Of a stretch of 61,387 nucleotides of DNA, positions 7,441-16,319 are shown piece by piece (within the stretch, counting starts at the first letter, position 1; each line of letters begins with the position of its first letter). Both the position numbers and the translations under genes were made by a program. Source of the DNA: Alphaproteobacteria bacterium (GTDB taxonomy: Bacteria > Pseudomonadota > Alphaproteobacteria > GCA-2731375); contig JASLLM010000002.1 in NCBI GenBank assembly GCA_030747035.1, forward strand, positions 1 to 61,387, in the 5' to 3' direction. The notes below the pieces were generated by a model. It did not search any database, had not been told where the DNA came from, and saw only the letters and a list, made by a program, of their open reading frames with translations.

Positions 7441-8868
7441 CTATTGCGCGGCCCGCAGGCGATTAATGGCGGCTTCGAGGCCATCGCGCTGCTTACTCCC
7501 CGCAGGAAGTTGATCGTATAGCCGCTGCCAGCGATCAATCGCCTCTTCGGTTCGACCGGCCCCGGCATCCGCCATGCCAAGAAACCAAAGCGCCCGCGCG
7601 TTTTCCGGCTGCAGCATCTCTAATTTGCGCAAGACGTTGAGCGTCGTTTTGGGCAGTGTTTGTTCGGATGACGCACTTTGGATCAAAGCCATGGCTTGGG
7701 CATCCAGGGGAGCCGGGTCACTGGGGCGGATAGCGGCCGCCCGCCCATAGGCGTCCGCAGATTTATCCAGCTTTTGTAATACGCCATAGGCCTTGCCCAG
7801 CCGCATCCAGCCCTCAAAATCGCCAGGATCATCATTCAAGCGATCCGCCAGGCGCTGCACCATCGATAGAATGAATTTCTTGCGCTCATCAGGCGGCATA
7901 TCGGCGGCAGCCGCCATCGCGGCGCGGTCGGGCCCCGGTCTCACTTCTGTTTCAGATGTCGCGGTTGCCGTGGGCGTATCGGCCACTCCCGCCGCTACCA
8001 AGGCGCTTTCCGGATCCGCGCCAATTTCTTGCGCCACCTGGCGAATTTGCTCCGCCAAAGCCTGTCTGTTCTCGCTATTCTCCGGCAAATCCCGATAGAG
8101 GTTTAGCCAAGCTTCATAGGCTTCCCGAGAGCGACCAGCCTGCAAGTTCGCAAGAGCAAGGAAATAGCGAGCCGCGGAGTTACGAGGCGCCAAATCCAGT
8201 GCTTTCCTGAACGCCACCAAGGCATCCGGCGTAACCGTGCCCCTCTCGCCTCTCGTTAGAATATCGCCGAGCGCGACGTAAACCTCGGCATCCCCATCGG
8301 ACAGTGCAGCGGCCCGGCGCAACGCCTTAGCCGCACTATCAAAATCGCCGACCGCCGCAAGTGACCGGCCCAAAAGAATCCAGCCATCCAAATCGTCCGG
8401 TTGCGCCTGCAAGCGCGTCTCCAAACGCGCAATCATCTCGCTAACTTGGTTGCTCTGGTCCGTGGTCAATCCACGTGGCGCGACACTCGGCACCTCCCTC
8501 TCCGCCAATGGTTGATCAGGCTGACCCGGTTGACCTAGCTGGGAATAAAGCAGCAGTGTCAGAGCGGGCAGCAACAAGGCGATTGCGACGGCCATGAATG
8601 TCGACGGAGCGGCTGGACCGCTTTGAGTTTCGCTTTGCTCCGCGGCTCTAAGTATACGTCGTTCGATTTCCCGCCGAGCTTCCCCGGCTTCGCGCTCAGT
8701 CAGCGCACCGGCCGCCAATTCCGCATCAACCTCCCGCAACTGGTCGCGATAAACTTCCAAATCGTGGTCGAGTCGTTCGCTTCTAGCACCACTTGGGCGA
8801 AGCAAAGCCCAAAGGATTGGCAGAACCGCCAGTAGCGTCAGAGCGCCAATGGCCAGCCAAACACTCAT
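7441..8868 (-). CDS. ccmI: Cytochrome c biogenesis protein CcmI (CycH), TPR protein
   Basis: CcmI is the apocytochrome chaperone of cytochrome c maturation; it presents apocytochrome c to the CcmF/CcmH ligation module. The 475-residue product has an N-terminal membrane segment (about 2-24). A cytoplasmic loop rich in Arg/Glu carries the typical VYRDQLREVDAELAAGALTE pattern, and a second membrane segment lies at about 90-110. The periplasmic TPR region covers roughly 145-475 with repeats such as GWILLGRSLAAVGDFDSAAKAL and GWMRLGKAYGVLQKLDKSADAY. Its ATG overlaps the ccmH stop (ATGA). It is the last gene of the leftward ispZ-ccm operon. Confidence 0.93.
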   Translation of the reverse strand: MSVWLAIGALTLLAVLPILWALLRPSGARSERLDHDLEVYRDQLREVDAELAAGALTEREAGEARREIERRILRAAEQSETQSGPAAPSTFMAVAIALLLPALTLLLYSQLGQPGQPDQPLAEREVPSVAPRGLTTDQSNQVSEMIARLETRLQAQPDDLDGWILLGRSLAAVGDFDSAAKALRRAAALSDGDAEVYVALGDILTRGERGTVTPDALVAFRKALDLAPRNSAARYFLALANLQAGRSREAYEAWLNLYRDLPENSENRQALAEQIRQVAQEIGADPESALVAAGVADTPTATATSETEVRPGPDRAAMAAAADMPPDERKKFILSMVQRLADRLNDDPGDFEGWMRLGKAYGVLQKLDKSADAYGRAAAIRPSDPAPLDAQAMALIQSASSEQTLPKTTLNVLRKLEMLQPENARALWFLGMADAGAGRTEEAIDRWQRLYDQLPAGSKQRDGLEAAINRLRAAQ

Positions 8869-9344
8869 GCCTGATCCTTATCATCCAACAGTGCATTCAG
8901 GCGATCCTGCTCATCCGCATTCAAGGGTGAGGCCTCTGTTGCCATCGGCCCGCTGCGCCGGCGGCACCAAACGAAGATCAGAATTGCCGCGAAAAATAGA
9001 AAAACTACAGGTGCCGACCAGAGCATGATCGTTCCACCCTTGATCGGCGGCTGCAATAGCACCCAATCACCGTAACGTTCAACGATATAGCCAATTGCCG
9101 CTTCGTCGCTGTCGCCAGCCGAAATTCGGTCGCGTACCAAAATCCGTAGATCGCGCGCTAATCCGGCATTTGAATCTTCGATCGACTGGTTTTGACAAAC
9201 CAGACAGCGCAACTGCTTGTGGATGGCCCGGGCGCGGGCCTCCAGAACCGGATCCTCGAGCGGCGTGTCTACCGCCACGGCCCAGGCCTGCTCCATCGAT
9301 CCGGCGAGGCAAAAGCAAATAATCAAGCCCCGAATGACGGTCAT
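8865..9344 (-). CDS. ccmH: Cytochrome c maturation protein CcmH (CycL)
   Basis: This thiol-reductase subunit keeps the apocytochrome heme-binding cysteines reduced for ligation. Starting at ATG 9344, which overlaps the ccmG stop as TGATG, the 159-residue product has a signal peptide (about 1-24), the family motif LRCLVCQNQS with Cys47 and Cys50, and a C-terminal membrane anchor at about 105-125 followed by a basic RRR stop-transfer. The frame is open upstream to 9497, but that part only shadows ccmG. The order ccmG-ccmH-ccmI with coupled starts is the usual alphaproteobacterial arrangement. Confidence 0.93.
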   Translation of the reverse strand: MTVIRGLIICFCLAGSMEQAWAVAVDTPLEDPVLEARARAIHKQLRCLVCQNQSIEDSNAGLARDLRILVRDRISAGDSDEAAIGYIVERYGDWVLLQPPIKGGTIMLWSAPVVFLFFAAILIFVWCRRRSGPMATEASPLNADEQDRLNALLDDKDQA

Positions 9345-9922
9345 CAGCATTTCGCGGTACCGCCATTGCGCAAAGCCGCGATAGCGGGCAGCAGTTTCTC
9401 TTTGAGATCTGATTCCATGACCGGCCCGATGTGCTTGCAGACAATTCGTCCTTCGGCATTGATCAAGAAGGTCTCGGGCACGCCGTAAACTCCCCAATCT
9501 ATGCCTACCCTGCCATTTAGGTCCGCCCCAACACGGTCATAGGGATCACCATACCGCCGCAGCCAATCCATTGCGGCCGGCCCTTCATCCTTGTAGTTGA
9601 GACCATGCACCGGAACGATGCCTTGTCCCTTCAACTTCATGAACAAAGGGTGCTCGGCCCGACAGGACACACACCACGATGCGAAAACATTCACCAATGA
9701 AACCTGCCCGTTCAGATCGGCTGTCTTCAATCCCTTGGGACGCCCGGGCAATGCTGGTAAATCGAATGCCGGCACGGCCTTGCCCAGCATGACCGAGGGG
9801 ATTTCCTTTGGCCGCAAACCCAAACCAACGAACAAGAAGCCGCCGATAACCAATGCCACCGCCAAAGGCAGCAATCGCAGCCAAGTACTGCGTGGTTGTT
9901 GGCCTAGTCCAGGTTCGCCCAA
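9344..9922 (-). CDS. ccmG: Thiol:disulfide interchange protein CcmG (DsbE/CycY)
   Basis: This membrane-anchored periplasmic thioredoxin-like protein reduces apocytochrome c or CcmH. The 192-residue product has an N-terminal anchor at about 13-34, the active site FASWCVSCRAEH with Cys84 and Cys87, and the DsbE-specific segment DWGVYGVPETFLIN with the cis-proline at about 148. It starts eleven bases after ccmF and overlaps ccmH by TGATG. Length and motifs are normal. Confidence 0.94.
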   Translation of the reverse strand: MGEPGLGQQPRSTWLRLLPLAVALVIGGFLFVGLGLRPKEIPSVMLGKAVPAFDLPALPGRPKGLKTADLNGQVSLVNVFASWCVSCRAEHPLFMKLKGQGIVPVHGLNYKDEGPAAMDWLRRYGDPYDRVGADLNGRVGIDWGVYGVPETFLINAEGRIVCKHIGPVMESDLKEKLLPAIAALRNGGTAKC

Positions 9923-9933
9923 AACGCCAAATC

Positions 9934-11934
9934 CTATTTGCTAGCCGTCGACACGGCAATTCCCGCTCGTCTCGCCGCATTACGGGCGCGGGCCGGCGCG
10001 CCGATTCGAAAACGGCGGTCTGTCAGAGACAATGCGCCACCAAATACCATGACGAAGGCGCCGATCCAGATCCAGTGGATCATAGGCTTAGTGTAAAACC
10101 GCGTCGACCAAGCCCCATCACCCGTTGGATCACCGACCACGGCATACAAATCGCCCCCCCAACCGGTCCGGATCGCGGCCTCCGTAGTCTCCATGGGCGG
10201 ATTCTCGTAACGGCGGGATTCCGGCTGCAACACCGCCACCGCCTTTCCATCGCGGCTCACGTGAAATGTTCCCCGCACGGCAGCGTAGTTGGGTCCATCC
10301 AGCGGCACCGCGCCTTCGAACCTGAACTGATAGGCGCCGACGGCTTGGCTCTCTCCTTGGCGCATGACCTGCAATTTTTCCACCTGCCAGGCGGAAGATG
10401 CGACAATGCCGATGATCACCATGCCGGCACCAGCATGGGCAAATGTGGTGCCCCAGGCCGACCGTGACGAACGCGAGAGACGCCGTAGACTCTCGGCAAT
10501 TGGCCCGCGGAACAAACGTATTCGGGAAGCGCCTTCTTCCAGCGAAGCGGCAATCATCCATACGCCCAGGGCAATCCCCGGAATAGCCAGCCAAGGTCCA
10601 TCAAATGCCAGCGCAAGCGTCAAGAACATGGCAACCAGGGTCGCAAGCACGGTAAATTTCAGCCGCTGCAACGCGCCAAGCAAATCACCGCGCTTCCACG
10701 GCAGCATAGGCCCCACGGCCATGGCAATGAAAACCGGAACCATCAAGGGTCCGAAGGTCATATTGAAATACGGTGGACCGACGGTAATCTTCTCACCTGT
10801 TACGGCGTCTAGAAATAGCGGATAAAGCGTGCCCAAAAGCACCGTTGCGCATGCCGTGGAGAGCAGCAAGTTATTGAAGACCAAGCCCCCTTCCCTGCTA
10901 ACGGGCGCGAAAAGGCCGCCGCCTTTCATAGCCGGTGCCCGTACAGCATACAGTGTCAGAGATCCCGCGATGACCGCGACCAGAAAAGCCAGAATAAAAA
11001 CACCACGGGCAGGATCTGTGGCGAAGGCGTGAACCGATGTCAGGACGCCAGAGCGCACCAGGAAGGTGCCCAGCAAACTCAAGGAAAATGTCAATATCGC
11101 CAGCAGAACGGTCCAGTTCTTCAAGCTATCCCGCTTTTCCACGACGATCGCCGAATGCAATAGTGCCGTGCCCGCCAACCAGGGCATGAACGAAGCATTC
11201 TCCACCGGATCCCAGAACCACCAGCCGCCCCAACCCAGTTCATAATAGGCCCACCAAGAGCCTAGGCCGATACCCAAAGTCAGAAAGCACCACGCCGCCA
11301 AAGTCCAGGGCCGAACCCATCGCGCCCAGGCGGCATCAACACGCCCTTCGATCAAGGCGGCGACGGCAAATGAGAACGCCATCGAAAACCCGACGTAGCC
11401 GAGATAAAGAAACGGCGGATGAAATGCGAGACCAGGGTCTTGCAATAATGGGTTTAGTCCGCGCCCGTCCATGGGCGCGGGCAACAATCTCTCAAAGGGG
11501 TTTGAAGTAAAAAGAACGAAGCTGGTAAAGCCAACGGCGATCATGGCCTGAACCGCCAGCACACGGGCTCGGAACGGTGCCGGCAAATTGCCACCGAATA
11601 CCGCCACCGCGCCGCTGAACAGCACCAAAATCAATAGCCACAAGAGCAACGACCCTTCGTGGTTCCCCCAAACGCCGGAAATCTTGTACAGCAGAGGTTT
11701 CGCCGAATGGGAGTTGGAAGCGACATTGAGTAGAGAAAAATCGGAGGTCACGTAGCCATAGGTCAGCGCACCGAATGCTACTATCACCAGCAAGCACTGC
11801 ACGATGGCCGCGGGCCGTGCCGAACCTATCCAGCCAGGTATTCCACGCCACGCGCCAATCATCGGCACTGTCGCCTGTACCAGGGCAACCGACAGCGCCA
11901 GCACCAGCGCATAATGTCCCAATTCGGCTATCAT
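9934..11934 (-). CDS. ccmF: Heme lyase subunit CcmF (CycK)
   Basis: This large polytopic membrane protein joins heme to apocytochrome c. The 666-residue product has many transmembrane helices and the tryptophan-rich WWD domain GWGGWWFWDPVENASFMPW at about 235-252. Conserved histidine regions include GVWGNHEGSLLLW (about 88-100) and DPGLAFHPPFLYLGY (about 166-180). Length matches the family. It begins about 80 bases downstream of the 2-hydroxyacid dehydrogenase gene that separates it from ccmE, and is followed closely by ccmG. Confidence 0.95.
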   Translation of the reverse strand: MIAELGHYALVLALSVALVQATVPMIGAWRGIPGWIGSARPAAIVQCLLVIVAFGALTYGYVTSDFSLLNVASNSHSAKPLLYKISGVWGNHEGSLLLWLLILVLFSGAVAVFGGNLPAPFRARVLAVQAMIAVGFTSFVLFTSNPFERLLPAPMDGRGLNPLLQDPGLAFHPPFLYLGYVGFSMAFSFAVAALIEGRVDAAWARWVRPWTLAAWCFLTLGIGLGSWWAYYELGWGGWWFWDPVENASFMPWLAGTALLHSAIVVEKRDSLKNWTVLLAILTFSLSLLGTFLVRSGVLTSVHAFATDPARGVFILAFLVAVIAGSLTLYAVRAPAMKGGGLFAPVSREGGLVFNNLLLSTACATVLLGTLYPLFLDAVTGEKITVGPPYFNMTFGPLMVPVFIAMAVGPMLPWKRGDLLGALQRLKFTVLATLVAMFLTLALAFDGPWLAIPGIALGVWMIAASLEEGASRIRLFRGPIAESLRRLSRSSRSAWGTTFAHAGAGMVIIGIVASSAWQVEKLQVMRQGESQAVGAYQFRFEGAVPLDGPNYAAVRGTFHVSRDGKAVAVLQPESRRYENPPMETTEAAIRTGWGGDLYAVVGDPTGDGAWSTRFYTKPMIHWIWIGAFVMVFGGALSLTDRRFRIGAPARARNAARRAGIAVSTASK

Positions 11935-12012
11935 GAACTTATACCAAGCCTAGTCCCACAACCTTGCCATACCAAGGTCCAGATAGGATATCGATATAAC
12001 TTTGCCATTCAG

Positions 12013-12975
12013 TCATGCCACTTGGTTCGGCAAAGCTTCGCCCTTGAAATGCGCCAGCAAATTGTCGACGGTCAGATTTCCCATGGCAGTTCTTGTTTCG
12101 ATGGTGGCGCTGGCATGGTGAGGTTGGAGGACAACATTTTCAAGTGTGAATAGCGCTTCCGGTACTGTTGGTTCCGCCGCGAACACGTCCAAACCGGCAC
12201 CTGCGATCTTCCGCTCCAACAGGGCCTGAACCAAGGCTGGTTCATCAACCACGCTGCCACGGGCAATGTTGACCAAATATCCTTCCGGACCCAGGGCCGA
12301 CAACACCTCGGCATCTATCAAATTTTGCGTTGCCTCGCCACCCGGACAAGTCAGAGCCATTACATCGCACGCCTCCGCCAAGGCGGTGACGCTGGCATGG
12401 TATGTATAGGAAACATCATCCCGCCTGGAGCGGTTATGGTAGGCGATCTCCATGCCAAACGCCTCAGCCCGCTTCGCCAGCTCCAGGCCAATTCGACCTA
12501 ACCCGACAATGCCGAGGCAACGGCCGCGCGGCGAATTGGATAGGTCCAAAATCCCTTCACTCTCCCACCTGCCGTCCCGCACATAGCGGTCACCCTCGAC
12601 GATCTTTCTCAAAGTTGCCAGAATAAGTGCCATGCCAAGATCGGCAACGCAGTCCGTCAATACGTCCGGCGTGTTGGTAACTGCGATCCCGTGCTGCACG
12701 GCGTAATCCACGTCCGCACCGTCATAGCCCACTCCAAAGCAGGCTATGATCTCCAAATTCGGCATTAGTCCCATCAGGGCAGCGTCGACCTTGGCAAACC
12801 CGGGCATCGCGATGCCGCGAATACGGTCGGTGTTTTCGAGAAATTCGGCTGGCCTTTCACTTTCATGCGGCAGCACTATCAAATCGAATTCGTCACGTGC
12901 ACGGTCAACAATCCAACTCGGGATCGGTTCAATCAACAAGACGCATGGCTTATCCCCATTAACGCTTTCGATCAT
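12013..12975 (-). CDS. D-2-hydroxyacid dehydrogenase family protein inside the ccm operon
   Basis: This NAD(P)-dependent 2-hydroxyacid dehydrogenase interconverts 2-keto acids and D-2-hydroxyacids. The 320-residue product has the Rossmann motif GIVGLGRIG (about 155-163) and the catalytic triad: Arg239 in NIARGSVVDE, Glu268 in DVFAAEPTVPE, and a histidine at 286-287 in LQPHHAS. Overall it resembles the glyoxylate/hydroxypyruvate reductase branch; the substrate cannot be set from sequence. Its ATG overlaps the ccmE stop (ATGA), so it is translationally coupled to ccmE and co-transcribed with the cytochrome c genes. That placement is not part of the standard ccm order. Confidence 0.9.
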   Translation of the reverse strand: MIESVNGDKPCVLLIEPIPSWIVDRARDEFDLIVLPHESERPAEFLENTDRIRGIAMPGFAKVDAALMGLMPNLEIIACFGVGYDGADVDYAVQHGIAVTNTPDVLTDCVADLGMALILATLRKIVEGDRYVRDGRWESEGILDLSNSPRGRCLGIVGLGRIGLELAKRAEAFGMEIAYHNRSRRDDVSYTYHASVTALAEACDVMALTCPGGEATQNLIDAEVLSALGPEGYLVNIARGSVVDEPALVQALLERKIAGAGLDVFAAEPTVPEALFTLENVVLQPHHASATIETRTAMGNLTVDNLLAHFKGEALPNQVA

Positions 12976-13427
12976 TCATGATCCCCCTGCCATTGGCCGG
13001 CCTCCTTCAAGGCATCCGCAACTTCCTTCGGCATGTAGGTCTCGTCATGTTTTGCCAGCACTTCCGTCGCCTCAAATGCACCGTCGGCCCTCATACTACC
13101 TTCGGCCACGACACCCTGCCCTTCCCTGAAGAGATCGGGCAATAGACCGCGAAACCGCACTTGCACGACTTCAACCGTATCCGTTACGCGAAACATGATC
13201 GTCAGGCCATCCTTGTCGCGCTGAACCGACCCTTCTTCCACCAAGCCGCCAATGCGCAGACGGCGCTCCGGAGATATTGGTTGCTGCTCCATTTTGCGCG
13301 CCAACTCGGTCGGTGAATAGAAGAATACGATGTTCTCTTCAAACGCCATCAGCACCAACGCGGCCGCAGTCGCGAAAATTAGCATGAAGCCGCCAACGAT
13401 ATAGAGCCTACGCTGTTTTCTGGTCAT
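12972..13427 (-). CDS. ccmE: Heme chaperone CcmE (CycJ)
   Basis: CcmE binds heme covalently in the periplasm and hands it to CcmF. The 151-residue product has an N-terminal anchor (about 8-28), a beta-barrel OB-fold, and the heme-binding HxxxY motif: His127 and Tyr131 in LAKHDETYMP. The start overlaps the ccmD stop as ATGA. Length is typical. Downstream it overlaps the 2-hydroxyacid dehydrogenase gene by four bases. Confidence 0.95.
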   Translation of the reverse strand: MTRKQRRLYIVGGFMLIFATAAALVLMAFEENIVFFYSPTELARKMEQQPISPERRLRIGGLVEEGSVQRDKDGLTIMFRVTDTVEVVQVRFRGLLPDLFREGQGVVAEGSMRADGAFEATEVLAKHDETYMPKEVADALKEAGQWQGDHE

Positions 13428-13609
13428 TCCTCACTAGCCTCACGCCGGCGGCGATGATCGCGCAGGGACGTCAATGTACGTTCCGAATTGTTCCAGCCCC
13501 GCACACTGGTAATCCACAACAATGCCATGACGATCAAAACAATCCCGAACGCCGGCCAAACATAGCCGGCATAGCCCCCCATGGCGAAAAATTCCCCCAA
13601 GCCATCCAT
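13424..13609 (-). CDS. ccmD: Heme exporter protein CcmD
   Basis: This 61-residue single-span membrane protein (hydrophobic segment at about 10-34, GYAGYVWPAFGIVLIVMALL) with a basic cytoplasmic tail matches CcmD in size, topology and position between ccmC and ccmE. CcmD helps release holo-CcmE from the CcmABC complex. Sequence conservation in this family is low, so the call rests mainly on synteny and the MGGYAGYVWPA pattern typical of alphaproteobacterial CcmD. Confidence 0.9.
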   Translation of the reverse strand: MDGLGEFFAMGGYAGYVWPAFGIVLIVMALLWITSVRGWNNSERTLTSLRDHRRRREASEE

Positions 13610-13620
13610 AGCTACTTATC

Positions 13621-14346
13621 CTAACTTGTACGTTCTGCAAGGCGTAGCGCGCGGATCCGCCGCAAATTCAGTTCCATACGCATACGGGTCAGCAGGAGCG
13701 CCACGAAATAGGCCTTGAAGGCCAGCGCCATGATCAGTAGCGGCCACAACATGGAGGAATGGATCGCCGGTCCATCCATGCGCAGGACACTTGCTGGTTG
13801 GTGCAAGGTATTCCACCAATCTACGGAAAACTTGATGATCGGCACATTGACGGCACCCACAAGAGCCAGGACGGCCGCCGCCTTGCCAGCTTTCTGACTG
13901 TCCTCGATGGCCTGCCACAAAGCCATATAACCAAGATAAAGGAAAAAAAGTATCAGAACCGATGTCAAACGGGCGTCCCAAACCCACCATGTTCCCCACA
14001 TGGGCTTGCCCCAAATGGAGCCGGTGACCAGGGCAAGAAAAGTGAACCCCGCGCCGATCGGAGCCGAGGCCTTCGCAGCCAGATCCGCCAGCGGATGTTT
14101 CCAGATCAAGCCAACAGCGCTTGCCCCAGCCAAGAACATATAGCAGAACATCGCCATCCACGCCGATGGCACATGCACAAACATGATGCGGACCGTATCG
14201 CCCTGTTGATAGTCTGCCGGAACCTCCACCAAGGCTAAATAAAGCCCAACCAGCAACAGTAGCGCCGCCAGCCCACCGGCCCACGGCTGAATGCGCCCGG
14301 CAAGACGGGTAAAACGTGCTGGATTGGCAAAGTAGTGCATCGACAT
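13621..14346 (-). CDS. ccmC: Heme exporter protein CcmC
   Basis: CcmC is a six-helix membrane protein that loads heme onto CcmE. It carries the WWD signature GTWWVWDARLTSVLILFF and the flanking histidine regions (VHVPSAWMA; WWNTLHQPASV). The frame opens at 14400, but homologues begin near MHYFANPARF, so I place the start at 14346 (MSMHYF, 241 residues). A GGAGGG tract lies about 14 bases upstream of it, and ATG 14340 is an alternative. It is followed by ccmD after eleven bases. Confidence 0.94.
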   Translation of the reverse strand: MSMHYFANPARFTRLAGRIQPWAGGLAALLLLVGLYLALVEVPADYQQGDTVRIMFVHVPSAWMAMFCYMFLAGASAVGLIWKHPLADLAAKASAPIGAGFTFLALVTGSIWGKPMWGTWWVWDARLTSVLILFFLYLGYMALWQAIEDSQKAGKAAAVLALVGAVNVPIIKFSVDWWNTLHQPASVLRMDGPAIHSSMLWPLLIMALAFKAYFVALLLTRMRMELNLRRIRALRLAERTS

Positions 14347-14430
14347 GGGTGGAGGTTTAGCCCCCTCCGCCGACCGGTGCAAGCATCCGCATGGTAACAA
14401 ATTGTCGCGGTTCGCCAGACATCTTTGAGG

Positions 14431-15096
14431 CTATTCCAACGACAATTTTACTGCTGCCGCGGCGGCCCATGGACAAAGCGGGATGGCCGCCATGGTCAAT
14501 GCAGCCAGGAGCAGGATGTGCGGCTTGGCATTCAACCCATGCACCGCCGCATCTATGGCTGAAACGCCAAAAATCAGCACTGGTATATATAAAGGCAAAA
14601 CCAATAGCGATAGCAGCACACCGCCACGTCGCACCGTCAAGGTCAAGGCGGCGCCGATGGCACCTATGAGGCTTAATGCGGGCGTGCCAATCAGCATGGT
14701 GAGAAGCAACGCGGCAAAACCTTCGTCGTTCATGTTCAGCAAGACCGCTAATACCGGCGCCGCCAGCAACAAGGGCAATCCCGTGGTAAGCCAGTGTGTG
14801 ATGATTTTGGCTAGAACGATAAAACCCACGGGCAACCCAGACAGCGTCAATTGTTCAAGGCTTCCATCCTCGAAATCCGCCTGAAACAACCGGTCAAGTG
14901 ACAACATCGCCGCCAACAGCGCCGCGACCCAGAGCACACCGGGTGCCACGCGAGCCAGCACGGCGGGTTCGGGGCCAATGCCCAGGGGAAACAAGGTTAC
15001 CGTAAGCAAGAAGAAAACCAACGCCAAGAAGGTGGCGCCGCCCTGGCGCACAGCCAATAGCAGGTCACGCGCAATGATTGCCCGGAAGGATTTCAT
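14431..15096 (-). CDS. ccmB: Heme exporter protein CcmB
   Basis: CcmB is the membrane subunit of the CcmABCD ABC-type complex. The 221-residue product shows six hydrophobic segments and family patterns such as FQADFEDGSLEQLTLSG (about 71-87) and KIITHWLTTGLPLLLAAP. Its ATG overlaps the ccmA stop by four bases, as in most ccm operons. About 85 bases separate it from ccmC. Confidence 0.93.
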   Translation of the reverse strand: MKSFRAIIARDLLLAVRQGGATFLALVFFLLTVTLFPLGIGPEPAVLARVAPGVLWVAALLAAMLSLDRLFQADFEDGSLEQLTLSGLPVGFIVLAKIITHWLTTGLPLLLAAPVLAVLLNMNDEGFAALLLTMLIGTPALSLIGAIGAALTLTVRRGGVLLSLLVLPLYIPVLIFGVSAIDAAVHGLNAKPHILLLAALTMAAIPLCPWAAAAAVKLSLE

Positions 15097-15701
15097 TGCG
15101 GCTTCAATTGTAGGAATTCCACATCGTCCAAACCCAATTCAATATGGGTCGCCGCCATGACCATGCCCCCATCCGCACGATGTGCCGCGATTGCCCGTTG
15201 CAAACATGCCGTTCCGTCCGCATCCAGGGAAACGGTGGGTTCATCAAGCAACCACAGCGCCGCGGGCGAGGCGACCAGCCGGGCCAACGCTGTCCGCCTG
15301 TGCTGGCCCGCCGAGAGGTACTGTGCGGGCGTATCCATCAAATGAAGGATCTCGAACGCCGCCATCGCCGCCTCGATCCGGTCCTCGGTCGAACCCCGCA
15401 CTTTCGCCCAAATTGCGATATTCTCGCGTACGCTCAACGCGCCCTTTACGGCATCCAAGTGTCCGACGAAATGCAAACGGGCCCTATGTTCTTCTGGGTC
15501 CTCGGAAATATCGGTTCCATCCCAGGTCAGCTTTCCCCTAGCCACCTTCAATAGGGTTGCCGCCGTTCGCAGCAATGTTGTCTTGCCACAACCATTTGGC
15601 CCCCGTAGAACCAGCGCCTGACCCTGCATTATCCGAAAATCAAGGTTCGAAAATATTCGCCGCTCACCCCGGTCGCAAGCGATGTCCCTGCCTTGAAACA
15701 T
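15093..15701 (-). CDS. ccmA: Heme exporter ATP-binding protein CcmA
   Basis: CcmA is the ATPase of the CcmABCD complex; its ATP hydrolysis drives release of holo-CcmE. The 202-residue product has Walker A GPNGCGKTT (34-42), the ABC signature LSAGQHRR (129-136, the LSAGQ form typical of CcmA), and Walker B LWLLDEPT (149-156) with Glu154. Its ATG overlaps the stop of the upstream ispZ gene (TGATG), which couples septation protein A to the cytochrome c operon. Confidence 0.95.
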   Translation of the reverse strand: MFQGRDIACDRGERRIFSNLDFRIMQGQALVLRGPNGCGKTTLLRTAATLLKVARGKLTWDGTDISEDPEEHRARLHFVGHLDAVKGALSVRENIAIWAKVRGSTEDRIEAAMAAFEILHLMDTPAQYLSAGQHRRTALARLVASPAALWLLDEPTVSLDADGTACLQRAIAAHRADGGMVMAATHIELGLDDVEFLQLKPQ

Positions 15702-16294
15702 CAGGTCTTGTCCTCATCGTCGAGAAGGCGATGCCGGTTCATGGCAGGCAACTGCGATATTGAGAACAAAATAGTCAGGGGCATGATGCCAAAGACCTTG
15801 AAACTGACCCAAGTGTCCGTCGAGGTGTTGCGCCAGACAATTTCGTTCAATACCGCCAGCAAGACAAAAAACATGGCCCAGCGGAAGGTCAACAACCGCC
15901 ACCCCTCGTCGGTCATCTGGAACATGCTTCCCATCAGGCTTTTCAGAAAGGATTTGCCCCAGAGCAGCCCGCCAAAAAGGATCACCGCGAACAGAGTGTT
16001 GACGATGGTCGGTTTCAACTTGATGAACAGTTCGTCTTGCAGGATGAGCGTCAGTCCACCAAAGACAAGAACGAAAATGCCCGTAACCAGCGGCAGCGTC
16101 GGCAGCCGCCTTTCACGCACCCAGGTAACCGACAACGAAACGACGATAGCCAGCATAAAGACGCCGGTCGCCCAAAAAATTCCGGCCCGCGCGTTGGTTA
16201 CAAAGAACAACACCAGGGGGCCGATTTCCAGGGCAAGCTTGAGTATCGGATTCGGCGCGGAGACATTATTTGCAGTATTTGACATGGGAAACAT
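15701..16294 (-). CDS. ispZ: Inner membrane septation protein A family (IspZ/YciB)
   Basis: This 197-residue polytopic protein of the YciB/IspZ family is involved in cell-envelope and septum integrity. Family hallmarks are the N-terminal [17 protein letters not shown], the [17 protein letters not shown] segment at about 83-99, and [24 protein letters not shown] split across the middle. Five hydrophobic segments are visible. The start may be at 16294 or at the internal ATG 16285. It is the first gene of the leftward ccm operon and is divergent from rpiA, with only about 25 bases between the starts, so the two promoters must overlap. Confidence 0.9.
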   Translation of the reverse strand: MFPMSNTANNVSAPNPILKLALEIGPLVLFFVTNARAGIFWATGVFMLAIVVSLSVTWVRERRLPTLPLVTGIFVLVFGGLTLILQDELFIKLKPTIVNTLFAVILFGGLLWGKSFLKSLMGSMFQMTDEGWRLLTFRWAMFFVLLAVLNEIVWRNTSTDTWVSFKVFGIMPLTILFSISQLPAMNRHRLLDDEDKT

Positions 16295-16319
16295 ATAGCC
16301 TGGATCGAAGTGAACTGAA

